From positions 92,724 through 156,723 of the forward strand of contig NZ_VFTZ01000016.1 in the NCBI RefSeq assembly GCF_006440775.1: a DNA stretch of 64,000 nucleotides. The letters run 5' to 3'. Positions 17,990-26,427 of this stretch are shown one piece after another (position 1 is the stretch's first letter; every line of letters begins with the position of its first letter). The position numbers and the translations under genes are program-made. The notes beneath the pieces were generated by a model. That model searched no databases and was not told where the DNA came from. It worked only from the letters and a program-made list of their open reading frames with translations. The DNA comes from Mesorhizobium sp. B2-7-2. Lineage in GTDB: Bacteria > Pseudomonadota > Alphaproteobacteria > Rhizobiales > Rhizobiaceae.

Positions 17990-18330
17990 ATCTGGGCCCG
18001 CGGGATCGGCTGCAGGCACGTGAAAAAAAGCCGGCAGGCAGGAAATGGCCTGAGCACTGCGCTGCGGTTCACCGTTCGGCAGGATTGGTTTTGCGCTGGT
18101 GGTCACCCGGAATCTCGGAGCTGCCCGACGTGCTGAGCGCGGAGGAAGCGGCGCGGGTGCTCGAGCCGGCGCCAGGCATCAAGTACATGGCTGCGCTCGG
18201 TGTCGCGTATGGCCCAGATCTACACGGTCGGAGGTCACGCGTCTGAATAGGTCAGCGGCATCAATTCGAAACGCATGTTGGTCCGTGTCGAACAGGAGCA
18301 TGATCGGTTCGATAAGAGTGCGGTCTAAGA
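17990..18330 (+). pseudogene. Relic of an IS91-associated type tyrosine recombinase
   Basis: In shifting frames the segment reads STALRFTVRQDWF, then LPDVLSAEEAARVLEPAPGI and KYMAALGVAYG, then EVTRLNR and RMLVRVEQ-like residues. This is the order found in site-specific integrases that accompany IS91-type elements (VLSPEEVARLLEAAPG, KAALGVAYGAGLRVSEV). At least two frameshifts and an internal loss around 18215-18240 make it non-functional. The catalytic C-terminal part is absent. Confidence 0.55.
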
Positions 18331-18444
18331 GGCTGGACTTTCAGTGGGAGTTCACCTCGGAAGAACATCGAGGCTTTGATCGCGGCAGCACGAATGCGGC
18401 CCGCACCTTGCTCGTTGAGCAGAAAGCCGATTGCAGGCGATCTC

Positions 18445-18705
18445 TCAGGTGGTCGACTGAACCTTGTCGACCTGATGAGGTTGGTCTGCCTCCTCGATGC
18501 TGGGGGAGGCGAATTCTCGACGCATGGCTCGCATGAGGCTGTGTAATTGAGGCCTCAGTTCCGCGTTTTCCCCGAGCCGGCCGAAGGGATTGAGGGCGTC
18601 TGCATGGTTTCGGAAGTCCCTTCCGCAGTCCGCACAGTCGGGACAATCGTGTCGTTGCCTCTTGCTGATGCATGAAAATGACCACGTACCGGTGGAGGAA
18701 ACCAT
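18445..18705 (-). other. Possible small Cys-motif protein or gene remnant
   Basis: An 86-codon reading contains CPDCADCGRDF followed by ALNPFGRLGENAELRPQLHSLM. It looks protein-like (paired CxxC, regular helices) but I cannot assign a family, and the start region before the Cys motif is poor. The surrounding DNA is decayed, so this may be a relic. Confidence 0.28.
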
Positions 18706-18732
18706 AAAGAGCTTGCTGCACCTAGGCGCGCG

Positions 18733-18938
18733 TCACCAGCGGATCACGACGACTTTTTCAGTTCCATTGGCGAGTTCGACAGCCTCGGTGCCATCTTGCT
18801 TGCGGCTCTGGATTTCGCGCTCTCAACGGCTTCAACCCCGGCGGCAACGGCCGCAATGCTTCATCGACCTCGGCGACACAGACCAATGTTTCTTCCGGGA
18901 GGTCCTTGATTTGGTTTCAGCAACTGGCGAACGTTCAT
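18733..18938 (-). pseudogene. Frameshifted small gene (MNVRQLL-type hypothetical protein)
   Basis: A strong ribosome site (AAGGAGAT) precedes an ATG at 18938 that opens MNVRQLLKP. Following the best reading through frameshifts gives DLPEETLVCVAEVDEALRPL, then EAVES, then IQSRKQDGTEAVELANGTEK and VVVIRW-stop. This looks like a complete small protein of about 68 residues broken by at least two frameshifts. Function unknown. Confidence 0.5.
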
Positions 18939-19468
18939 GGCAAATCTCCTTGGCGCTGCGGGGAGCAGATACCTGCTTTCGCCGGCGCGAACCATGGTTC
19001 GTGAGAAAAGTTCCGTTCGCCAGCGCACTGATCAAAATGCGGCGCGAGAGTATCGGCCTAGGTTAAGTTTGCTCCTCCAACCCATGCCAGTTCGCCGGCG
19101 CTTCGTGCTCGAACTCAAGGAGATCGGTAGCAGCCTTCCCCCGCCCAGAACATTCTGCTGGACGGCATCGAAGGAGATGTGCGCCGCCCACCTCCAAGTG
19201 CTCGGGTACTGCTTCGGATCTTTTCCAGTCGCAGTGGCCTGGAATCACGCGCAGTAATTTTCCAGTAAACTCAGCCTTTCGGAATACCATCCGAACCCAC
19301 ACCGTTAGGTCATTCAGCTCGCAGTACGGCCGATGATCCGCGCCGAAATGTCACCGTCACCGACCGAACAGGCGTTCGCCGAAGCGGTGGCAGTGATGAT
19401 TTGGAGCGATGCCACTCTTGCCGAGCGGTCGTCGCAACAAGTCCACGAATTCCAGAGCTGCTGGTGCT
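18939..19468. other. Decayed or non-coding stretch
   Basis: No start-to-stop gene is supported. A minus-strand reading at 19063-19345 (CELNDLTVWVRMVFRKAEF and onwards) looks protein-like but has no start codon and a stop just upstream, so it may be another relic. Confidence 0.4.
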
Positions 19469-20650
19469 TCACCGTTTGAGCATGGCCGAGATGCCATGCC
19501 GGATAAGAGGAACGTGTTGGGCGAACCGAAGCCCCGCATGGCGTGCAAGCCGTGCCGCCGGTCGCTCGCTTGAGTAGAGTCGGACGAGTATATTCGTAGC
19601 ATGGTAGAGCGGCGCCGCCGACAGGCGCAGCCGCCTTTCGTATCTGTGCAGCATGTCGGGATCGGCAATGTCACGGCGGTCGCGACTTGCAGTCAGGATT
19701 GCATCGGCGAGTTGCTTTTGGCTGCTGAGACCGATGTTGAAGCCATGCGCTGTCACCGGGTGCATTCCAATAGCAGCGTCACCGATGAGTGCGGCACTCG
19801 GAGCCCTGAGTTCGTGCGCCCACGTGGTGACCAGCGGAAAGGCGTGGCGGCTGCTTGCCAATGTCATTTCCCCGAGACGGCCTTGACACCGCTTCGTCAA
19901 TTCCCTGAGGAACAAATCGTCGTTGGAGGCAAGCAGTCTGCCGACCTCGCTTGAGGGCAGAGTGAGCAGCAACGAGGAGACCCCCTCCCCCAGAGGCAAC
20001 ATCGCTATCGTTTGATGGTGATCGAACCATTCGGTTGCCACATGGTGATGGGCGCGTTCATGCCGCACCCGACAGATCAGCATCGAGTGGCCAAGCCGAT
20101 TGATGTCGGCGCCGATGCCGAGCAGATCACGCGTGGGAGACAGGCGCGAATCTGCGGCAACAACAAGCCTGGCGCTCAACTGCATGCCGTCAGAAAGCGT
20201 AACCACTGCTCCTTTGTGGCTGGTCCTTGCATGGACGACCGAGTGGCCGCACCGCAGCTCTGGCTGATCACGCAGCCGAACGATTTTGAACAGCGCATCG
20301 CGAATGCGGCAGTTCGGGACCAAAATTCCGAGGGGCTCTCCACACGCTCTTGGAGCATTAAAACGCAGAGCGAAAGCGCTCGATCCGTTGAGGACGCGTG
20401 CGCCTTGAAGTGGTGATTTGTCCGAAGCGGGAATGATATCCCAGGCGCCGAGCTCCCGAAGGATTCTGATCGAGGCATGAGTCAGCGCGATCTCGCGACC
20501 GTCGAACGCCGGATTCGCGAGCCTTTCCCGGGCCTGCGCTTCAACAAGTGCCACTTTGAGTTTGCTCTGGGCAAGCGAGGCGGCGAAGGAAAGTCCGACC
20601 GGCCCCGCGCCAACGACAATGATGTCGAAGCTGTTATCGGAGACGGCCAT
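19469..20650 (-). CDS. FAD-dependent ubiquinone-type hydroxylase (UbiH/UbiF/UbiM family)
   Basis: A 393-residue flavoprotein monooxygenase. The N-terminal FAD fold shows IIVVGAGPVGLSFAASLAQ (residues 10-28), and the C-terminal FAD motif is ALIGDAAIGMHPVTAHGFNIGL (near residue 290), the signature of the UbiH/COQ6 group that hydroxylates the ring of ubiquinone precursors. Length is normal for the family. Its place near the cbb3 oxidase, fnrN and hemN genes suggests the broad-specificity UbiM branch described from proteobacteria, but sequence alone does not settle UbiM against UbiH or UbiF. It is separated from the oxidase operon by about 1.1 kb with small or broken genes and may have its own promoter. 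Confidence 0.85.
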   Translation of the reverse strand: MAVSDNSFDIIVVGAGPVGLSFAASLAQSKLKVALVEAQARERLANPAFDGREIALTHASIRILRELGAWDIIPASDKSPLQGARVLNGSSAFALRFNAPRACGEPLGILVPNCRIRDALFKIVRLRDQPELRCGHSVVHARTSHKGAVVTLSDGMQLSARLVVAADSRLSPTRDLLGIGADINRLGHSMLICRVRHERAHHHVATEWFDHHQTIAMLPLGEGVSSLLLTLPSSEVGRLLASNDDLFLRELTKRCQGRLGEMTLASSRHAFPLVTTWAHELRAPSAALIGDAAIGMHPVTAHGFNIGLSSQKQLADAILTASRDRRDIADPDMLHRYERRLRLSAAPLYHATNILVRLYSSERPAARLARHAGLRFAQHVPLIRHGISAMLKR

Positions 20651-20779
20651 CAGCGTGGCGCCATCGGGTCGGCTCTCCAGTGTTCAGGCACGAATTGCGA
20701 AATCAAAAACGCCTTTGATGCTAGTTTAAGCACGACGCGCGCAAGCTATGGCCGCCTAAATAAGTGGCAAGCCGCCTTA

Positions 20780-21070
20780 TCAGCGGCAGATGCTCACAAA
20801 GCCGTTGCTTGACCGCTGATGCTGGCAAGTAAGCGGTCGATCGGGCCGTTGCTGCGGCGCGATCTCGCGATCCTGGCCACGGAAGTGCTGCTGCTGCTGC
20901 TGATATTGCTGCCGCCGCAGCCTGTTCTCCAGCATCAGTAATTGGTTCTGCTCGACCAGCGCATTGCGATTGGCGGAGTTGAGGACTGGTGCCGAGGCGA
21001 CTTGATCCGGCAACGTCGCCGTTCCCAGCATTCCCGACATGAAGATCGTCAATAGGCGAAATCGCGACAT
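20780..21070 (-). CDS. Small exported Gln-rich protein
   Basis: A 96-residue protein with a ribosome site (GCAGGAGTG) about 7 nt before the ATG and a signal-like hydrophobic start (residues 1-26, MSRFRLLTIFMSGMLGTATL). It continues into a helical segment rich in Asn, Leu and Gln (NQLLMLENRLRRQQYQQQQQ) that may form a coiled coil. The tail has no recognisable motif. I do not recognise the family. It is unlike the broken sequence upstream and appears intact. Confidence 0.5.
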   Translation of the reverse strand: MSRFRLLTIFMSGMLGTATLPDQVASAPVLNSANRNALVEQNQLLMLENRLRRQQYQQQQQHFRGQDREIAPQQRPDRPLTCQHQRSSNGFVSICR

Positions 21071-21099
21071 CTATACACTCCTGCAAACAAAACTTTGGC

Positions 21100-21335
21100 A
21101 TACGCAGTTGCCCGGTGATGCCACCATGCCCGCAGGACCAGCGAACATGGCCAGCGTCTGACGCCGCTCTGCTGCCGTCCCGCGATGTCTTGAGCACGCG
21201 GTCAGCAGCCTCGCGTCCGAGCGCCTTGGGTTCACATCGACGGTTGTCAGTTGCGGACGCGCCGCAAGCTCCACAACGTTCTCAAAACTAGCGAGGGCTA
21301 CATCGGCATGTATTAGCGAGCCATCTCGCAGAGCG
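21100..21335 (-). pseudogene. Fragment resembling the C-terminus of a LacI-type regulator
   Basis: The reading DVALASFENVVELAARPQLTT followed by VDVNPRR matches the DVALxGFDxxxxAALxRPxLTTV strand-turn of LacI/GalR ligand-binding domains. It has no DNA-binding domain and changes frame after NPRR (continuing as VLKTSRDGS). I read it as a relic. Confidence 0.38.
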
Positions 21336-21525
21336 GGTCGCACGCACCCTGGGCGATCTGATCGTTGCCGCCGGAGGTCGCGTTCAGCCTTTGCTCACAA
21401 GAATCCGGCCGCCGCCTTGCGCAGCCACGCTTCGGCCCACTTTTGGCTTTGGCCGTTCTTCGTGTGGGTCTTGATTCAAACCGATCGCCGAGGCGTTCGG
21501 CGGCGCGATTCGTCGACGTAGGCAT
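21313..21525 (-). CDS. Possible small FNR-controlled ORF
   Basis: A 70-codon ORF begins MPTSTNRAAERLGDRFESR with a ribosome site (GGGAGAG) about 6 nt upstream and an FNR-like box centred 61 nt before its ATG. The second half looks better in another frame (QKWAEAWLRKAAAGFL-stop), suggesting a frameshift in a formerly ~45-residue protein. Product unknown. Confidence 0.28.
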   Translation of the reverse strand: MPTSTNRAAERLGDRFESRPTRRTAKAKSGPKRGCARRRPDSCEQRLNATSGGNDQIAQGACDPLCEMAR

Positions 21526-21579
21526 GGATTCTCTCCCTGAAGGACTGGCCGATGAAACCACGCCGATGAGTAGATAACC

Positions 21580-21593
21580 CTGATCTAGGTCAA
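21580..21593. promoter_or_regulatory. FNR/FixK-like box
   Basis: CTGATCTAGGTCAA matches the FNR consensus TTGAT-N4-ATCAA at 8 of 10 fixed positions. It lies upstream of the small minus-strand ORF and in the same block as the cbb3 genes. The intergenic stretch from here to 21797 shows nothing else. Confidence 0.5.
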
Positions 21594-21797
21594 GCGGTGT
21601 GAGTAATCCGGCGACCGCGGTTCGACGATCACCCGCCTGCATATTGGGCGGAATGGGCGACGTAATCTTTCGAGCGACACAGGCTTTTCACAGATCAGCG
21701 TCAACCGGCGGCAGGTGAAGCTGCCTATGCAACCTCAGCAGTAGTTCCACTCGGCTTATCACCGGCATCCCAACAGTCGTCTGCAGAGCGGCTTGAA

Positions 21798-21953
21798 TCA
21801 GCGTTCTGGCTTGTCTTCCTGGTCGACAAGGATACGCTCTGCTGCCCCGTCGAGATCTTCGTACTGACCGCTTTTCAATGCCCATAGGAAGCCAGACAGC
21901 CCAAGCCCGCCGAGGAGCAGGGTCCCAGGTATCAAATAGGCAAGCGTCCTCAT
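21798..21953 (-). CDS. ccoS: cbb3 oxidase assembly protein CcoS
   Basis: A 51-residue protein starting MRTLAYLIPGTLLLGGLGLS with one membrane helix and the conserved GFLWALKSGQYEDLDGAAER turn that defines CcoS/FixS. CcoS is needed for insertion of cofactors into the cbb3 oxidase. Its ATG shares one base with the ccoI stop (TAATG), so it is translationally coupled as the last gene of the minus-strand cco run. Confidence 0.93.
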   Translation of the reverse strand: MRTLAYLIPGTLLLGGLGLSGFLWALKSGQYEDLDGAAERILVDQEDKPER

Positions 21954-24238
21954 TACAACTGTACCCGTCCGCCATTGTTGGAGTGTCTATCATTGGCAAC
22001 AGTTTCCGCTGGTGCGTGCCGAACAAAGCCTTCCAGGCGCAATGCATTCCCGATCACCAGCAGTGATGACGCAGACATAGCAATCGCCGCGATAAGCGGA
22101 GTGGCGTGCCCTAGAATAGCGATTGGTACAGCGATGGTATTGTAGAGAGTCGCGACGGCGATGTTTTGGCGGATCAGGCTTCCTGCCTTGCGCGAGACGT
22201 CCAGCGCGAGCGGCACCGCCAGGAGGCTTTCGCGCAGGAAGACGAAATCCGCGGCGTTGCGGCCAACATCGGCGGCGGTGGCCGGTGCGATCGAGACATG
22301 CGCTGCGCTCAGCGCCGGCGTATCATTGAGGCCGTCGCCAACCATCAGAACCCTGTGCCCCACTTTCGCGAGGGTCTCGATGCGTTCGAGCTTGCCGGAT
22401 GGCAGCAGGCAGGGAACGAAGTTGTCGATTCCGAGTGACTTCGCAACCTCGGCACAGGCCGCCGCGGTATCGCCTGACAGCATTTCCACGGGAACCCTGG
22501 CGTCGCTCAATTGATCGATGGCCGCTCTGGCGTCGACCCGCAACGCATCCTCGAAAGCGAAGGAAGCGACAATCATCCCGTTCTTCGTGAGAACGGTTCC
22601 GCCGTAGCCATGTTTGGCTTCGCCGCCGGTTCGAGCCTTCCATCCAGCCCATCCGCGTCGGCCCAGTCGCCAGGTGCTTCCCGCATCAGTGGCCTCGATT
22701 CCGAATCCCGGATGCTCGGTGACGGCATCGAATTTGAGCTGCCCGCCAGGAATGGCAAAGCCGGCTATGGCCTTTGAAAACGGATGACGCGAGTGCGCCG
22801 CCAGGTCGGCTGCGACTGCCAGCATGGCCGGATCGATCGACGGCGCGTTAACGAGCCGGGGCTGGCCAAGCGTCAGCGTTCCGGTCTTGTCGAACACGGC
22901 AATGTCGACAATTGCCAGGCGTTCCATGGCGGAGCCGTCCTTGACCATAATGCCGTTCTCAAACAGGCGCCGCGCGGCGACCACCTGCACGATCGGCACG
23001 GCGAGGCCAAGCGCGCAGGGGCACGTGATGATGAGAACGGCGATGGCGATCGTCATCGCCCGGTGCCAGTCGCCGGTCGCCACTATCCAGCCCAGGAATG
23101 TCACGAAGGCGGTGAGATGAACCATGGGCGCGTAGAGCGCCGAAACGCGGTCGGCGATACGGCGATATTGCGCGCGGCCGCCCTCGGCGGCCTCCATCAA
23201 CCGGACCATTTCCGCCAGGAATGAATCTTTTGCGGCGGCTGTCGCCTCAATCGTCAGCGGGCCGGTAAGATTGAGCACGCCGGCCTGTACCGCTTCGCCC
23301 GGCGCTACGTTTTTCGGCGTGCTTTCGCCTGAGGCCAGCGAGCAGTCGAGATCCGACGTTCCCTGGATGATCTTGCCGTCGACGGGGATCCTCTCACCGG
23401 CCGCGATCAACATCCGCATGCCTGGTTCGATCTCGCCGACCGGCAGATAGTCGCGCGCGCCATCGCCGCGCAGCACCATGGCGCCACGCGCGGCCAGCTG
23501 AGACAGGCCTTTCACGGCAGTTCGGGCACGCTCCCGCATCACATGATCCAGCGTGCGTCCGATCAAAAGGAAGAACAGCAGCGATACCGACGCGTCGAAA
23601 TAGGCGTGGTCGCCATGATTGATCGTCTCATAGAGGCTCATGGCGTAGGCGAGCGAAACACCGACCGCGATGGGCACGTCCATATTCATGCGGCCATGAC
23701 GCAAGGCGTTCCAGGCCGACCGGAAGAAGATGCCGCCGGCGAAGGCGAGGGCAGGAATGGCGATCAGCGCCGAGACCCAGTGAAACAGGTCGCGGGTAGC
23801 ACCTTCGGCGCCGGACCAGACAGAGACCGAAAGCAGCATGATGTTGCCCGCCGCAAAACCGGCAACAGCGACGGCGCGGATCAGTTCGGCAAGCGTCTTG
23901 TCCTTGTCGTCGATCTCGGGTGCGAACAGATGCGCCTCGTAGCCAAGCCTGCCAAGCGCGGCGACGAACGGTGGCACCTCGTCTCCACGCCACCGGACCG
24001 CGACCCGTTTCGTCGACAGGTTGACGCGCGCGCTTTCGACGTGATCGAGCTTTCCAAGTGCCGCCTCGATCGTCTGGATGCAGGCGGCGCAATGAACCGT
24101 CGGCACTGAAAGGTCGGTCTGCCGAAGATCGTCGCCAAGCGATCGGCTCGCCAACCTGATTTCCTGGCTGGATGGCAGGACCCATGTGGCGCCGTTCAGA
24201 TCCAGCGCCGTTTCAGCGCCCGGTGCACAACAGCTCAT
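21953..24238 (-). CDS. ccoI: Copper-transporting P1B-type ATPase CcoI/FixI
   Basis: A 761-residue copper pump that supplies Cu for the cbb3 active site. An N-terminal MSCC and the metal-binding CAAC (50-53) are followed by membrane helices, the actuator SGES (303-306), the transmembrane CPC metal site (406-408), the phosphorylation site D450-KTGT, and GDGLNDTPAL near the C-terminus. I chose the ATG at 24238 because it overlaps the ccoH stop by 4 nt (ATGA); longer starts run through ccoH in another frame. CcoI-type pumps export copper slowly for oxidase assembly rather than for resistance. Confidence 0.95.
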   Translation of the reverse strand: MSCCAPGAETALDLNGATWVLPSSQEIRLASRSLGDDLRQTDLSVPTVHCAACIQTIEAALGKLDHVESARVNLSTKRVAVRWRGDEVPPFVAALGRLGYEAHLFAPEIDDKDKTLAELIRAVAVAGFAAGNIMLLSVSVWSGAEGATRDLFHWVSALIAIPALAFAGGIFFRSAWNALRHGRMNMDVPIAVGVSLAYAMSLYETINHGDHAYFDASVSLLFFLLIGRTLDHVMRERARTAVKGLSQLAARGAMVLRGDGARDYLPVGEIEPGMRMLIAAGERIPVDGKIIQGTSDLDCSLASGESTPKNVAPGEAVQAGVLNLTGPLTIEATAAAKDSFLAEMVRLMEAAEGGRAQYRRIADRVSALYAPMVHLTAFVTFLGWIVATGDWHRAMTIAIAVLIITCPCALGLAVPIVQVVAARRLFENGIMVKDGSAMERLAIVDIAVFDKTGTLTLGQPRLVNAPSIDPAMLAVAADLAAHSRHPFSKAIAGFAIPGGQLKFDAVTEHPGFGIEATDAGSTWRLGRRGWAGWKARTGGEAKHGYGGTVLTKNGMIVASFAFEDALRVDARAAIDQLSDARVPVEMLSGDTAAACAEVAKSLGIDNFVPCLLPSGKLERIETLAKVGHRVLMVGDGLNDTPALSAAHVSIAPATAADVGRNAADFVFLRESLLAVPLALDVSRKAGSLIRQNIAVATLYNTIAVPIAILGHATPLIAAIAMSASSLLVIGNALRLEGFVRHAPAETVANDRHSNNGGRVQL

Positions 24239-24732
24239 TGCAGAGCCCCATGAGAGATCATGATCCTGCTGACGTCGCGATAGGGTCGTGCCAGGCCGGC
24301 ATCGGCGTCGACTTCGACGATCCAGACGCCGTCCTTCGGCATCTGCTGCGCTGCGAATTCCTTGCCTGAGGCGAGGGCGAGCGTGACGGACTTGTCGTCT
24401 TTCTCGTAGGCGGGATGACGAAACAGCACCTTGACGCCGTGCAGAGGAACCGGCTTGCCGGCCGCGTCGGAGAGGCTGTAGCGGACTTCGCCCCATGCGA
24501 TGGTCAGCTTGCCGGTCCAACCGAGCGCGGCTTGGGCGCGGCCGGCCTCGGCCTCCTTGTTGAATTGCTGGCTCGCCACATATGTGTTCTCGACGACAAG
24601 GCCGGTCCAACTGGTGTTGGCGAGCGTGGCCATCGTCAGATTGACCGCGATGACCACGCCGAAGAAGGTGAGAATGATGGCCAGCATGTGCCTGCCGGTG
24701 AATTCGCGAGGCTTTTGGGCATTGGCGGTCAT
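24235..24732 (-). CDS. ccoH: cbb3 oxidase assembly protein CcoH/FixH
   Basis: A 165-residue protein with a single N-terminal membrane helix (LAIILTFFGVVIAVNLTMA) and a periplasmic beta domain with the FixH hallmarks SWTGLVVENTYVASQQFN and VLFRHPAYEKDD. CcoH binds assembly intermediates of the oxidase and is needed for its stability. Its start overlaps the ccoG stop and its stop overlaps the ccoI start (ATGA both times), giving tight coupling. Confidence 0.94.
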   Translation of the reverse strand: MTANAQKPREFTGRHMLAIILTFFGVVIAVNLTMATLANTSWTGLVVENTYVASQQFNKEAEAGRAQAALGWTGKLTIAWGEVRYSLSDAAGKPVPLHGVKVLFRHPAYEKDDKSVTLALASGKEFAAQQMPKDGVWIVEVDADAGLARPYRDVSRIMISHGALQ

Positions 24733-26288
24733 TTGGCGGCCTCTGGCGCGTTGAATGTTGCGGTGTACTCGTTCGACTCGGAGCTCGCTCTGTCCTCGAC
24801 ACGGAACTTGAAGGTCTGTGCCGGAGCGTGGATCTGGTCCGCCGGCTGGCGAACGAAGACCTTCAACGTTTTCAGGCGATCGGGCTCGACCGGGATGGCA
24901 AACGAGCGGCCCGCCTTGATGTCGTCCCCGACCACGCTCATTTCGCCTCCTTGCAAGCCCTGCATGGTGACAACAATGATCCGCGGCTCGGGGATCATGT
25001 TGAGCAGTTTGACGGTGTAGCCGTTGCGGATCGAGCCGTCGGACAACGTTACGAATTGCGGATTGCGATCGTGCAGCACATTGACTTCGAGCCTGTCGCG
25101 CGTCAGCAGCGAATAGAGCAGACCCAGGCCGATCAGCGACCACAGACCCATGTAGACGTAGGTGCGTGGCCGGAAGATCTTGCTGACATGGAAATGCGCC
25201 ACCTTGTCGGAGAACAGGCCATCAGCGGTCCTGACCAGCGACGGGTTGACTGAACTGGAGCCGCCCGCGGTCGCCAACATCATGTTGGCGTTGTAATCGG
25301 AGAGCGTTGCGTAGGAAATCAGTCCGCGCTCTTTGCCGAGCTTGTCCATGACGCCGTCGCAGGCGTCGATACACAGCGCGCAGGTGATGCATTCGAGCTG
25401 CTGGCCGTCGCGAATGTCGATCCCCATCGGGCAGACCGCGACACAGGCATTGCAGTCGACGCAGTCGCCGACGGACTGCCCTGTCGCTTGCACCTTCTTG
25501 GCGTGACGCGAGCGCGGTTCGCCGCGCCAGTCATTGTAGGTGACGGTAAGCGAATTCTCGTCGAGCATGGCTGCCTGGATGCGCGGCCATGGGCACATAT
25601 AGGTGCAGATCTGTTCGCGCATCAGGCCACCGAACGTGTAGGTGGTCGCCGTCAACACGGCGATGGTGATGTAGGCGACAGGCGCGGCGGTACCGGTGAA
25701 AAGTTCGCGAGCCAAACTAGGCGCATCGGCGAAATAGAAGATCCAAGCACCGCCGGTGGCCGCGCCGATGACCAGCCAGATCGTGTGCTTCGATAGGCGC
25801 AGCACCAGCTTGCGGGCGGTCCAGGGACCAGCGTCAAGCTTCATGCGGGCGTTACGGTCCCCCTCGACCGCACGTTCGACGACAAGAAACAGGTCGACCC
25901 ATACGGTCTGCGGACATGCATAGCCGCACCAGGCACGGCCGACAGTCGAGGTAATCAGGAAAAGCCCAACGCCGGCCATGACCAGGAGGCCGGCCACATA
26001 GAAGAATTCCTGGGGCCATATCTCGATGAAAAAGAAGTAGAAGCGCCGGTTGGCGAGGTCGAGCAGCACGGCCTGATCCGGAGCAAATGGACCGCGATCC
26101 CAACGCAGCCAAGGCGTCAGGTAGTAGATGCCGAGCGTGATCGCCATCACCAGCCATTTGAAGCGGCGAAAGTTGCCCGAGACGCGCTTTGGGAAGACTT
26201 TCTTGCGTCTGGCATAATGCGGCTGGCGGGTATTCGAGGAATTTGGGGCCGAGCCTTCGAGCCGTTCAGTTCGCGTATCATTGCGCAC
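24729..26288 (-). CDS. ccoG: cbb3 oxidase accessory ferredoxin-like protein CcoG/FixG
   Basis: A 519-residue membrane protein. I chose the GTG at 26288 (GGGAG ribosome site about 10 nt upstream), which gives the usual FixG length and the ARRKKVFPKRVSGNFRRFKW N-terminus; an upstream ATG would overlap ccoP. Several membrane helices with CGYACPQTVW are followed by two 4Fe-4S binding segments, CVDCNACVAVCP and CITCALCIDAC, and a C-terminal periplasmic Ig-like domain. CcoG reduces Cu(II) during copper delivery to cbb3 oxidase. It lies 139 nt after ccoP. Confidence 0.94.
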   Translation of the reverse strand: MRNDTRTERLEGSAPNSSNTRQPHYARRKKVFPKRVSGNFRRFKWLVMAITLGIYYLTPWLRWDRGPFAPDQAVLLDLANRRFYFFFIEIWPQEFFYVAGLLVMAGVGLFLITSTVGRAWCGYACPQTVWVDLFLVVERAVEGDRNARMKLDAGPWTARKLVLRLSKHTIWLVIGAATGGAWIFYFADAPSLARELFTGTAAPVAYITIAVLTATTYTFGGLMREQICTYMCPWPRIQAAMLDENSLTVTYNDWRGEPRSRHAKKVQATGQSVGDCVDCNACVAVCPMGIDIRDGQQLECITCALCIDACDGVMDKLGKERGLISYATLSDYNANMMLATAGGSSSVNPSLVRTADGLFSDKVAHFHVSKIFRPRTYVYMGLWSLIGLGLLYSLLTRDRLEVNVLHDRNPQFVTLSDGSIRNGYTVKLLNMIPEPRIIVVTMQGLQGGEMSVVGDDIKAGRSFAIPVEPDRLKTLKVFVRQPADQIHAPAQTFKFRVEDRASSESNEYTATFNAPEAAK

Positions 26289-26427
26289 GTGCGTACCACT
26301 CCCATCCGAAGTCAGAAGGGGATTTCGTGCCGCATCGACGAGCGGCGCAGCCGAAATGGTGTCGAGGCCCGGCTTGCGCCGGGCCCCGTCGCTTGGCAGG
26401 GGGAGGCCGAGAATAGGCCTTGCCTTC

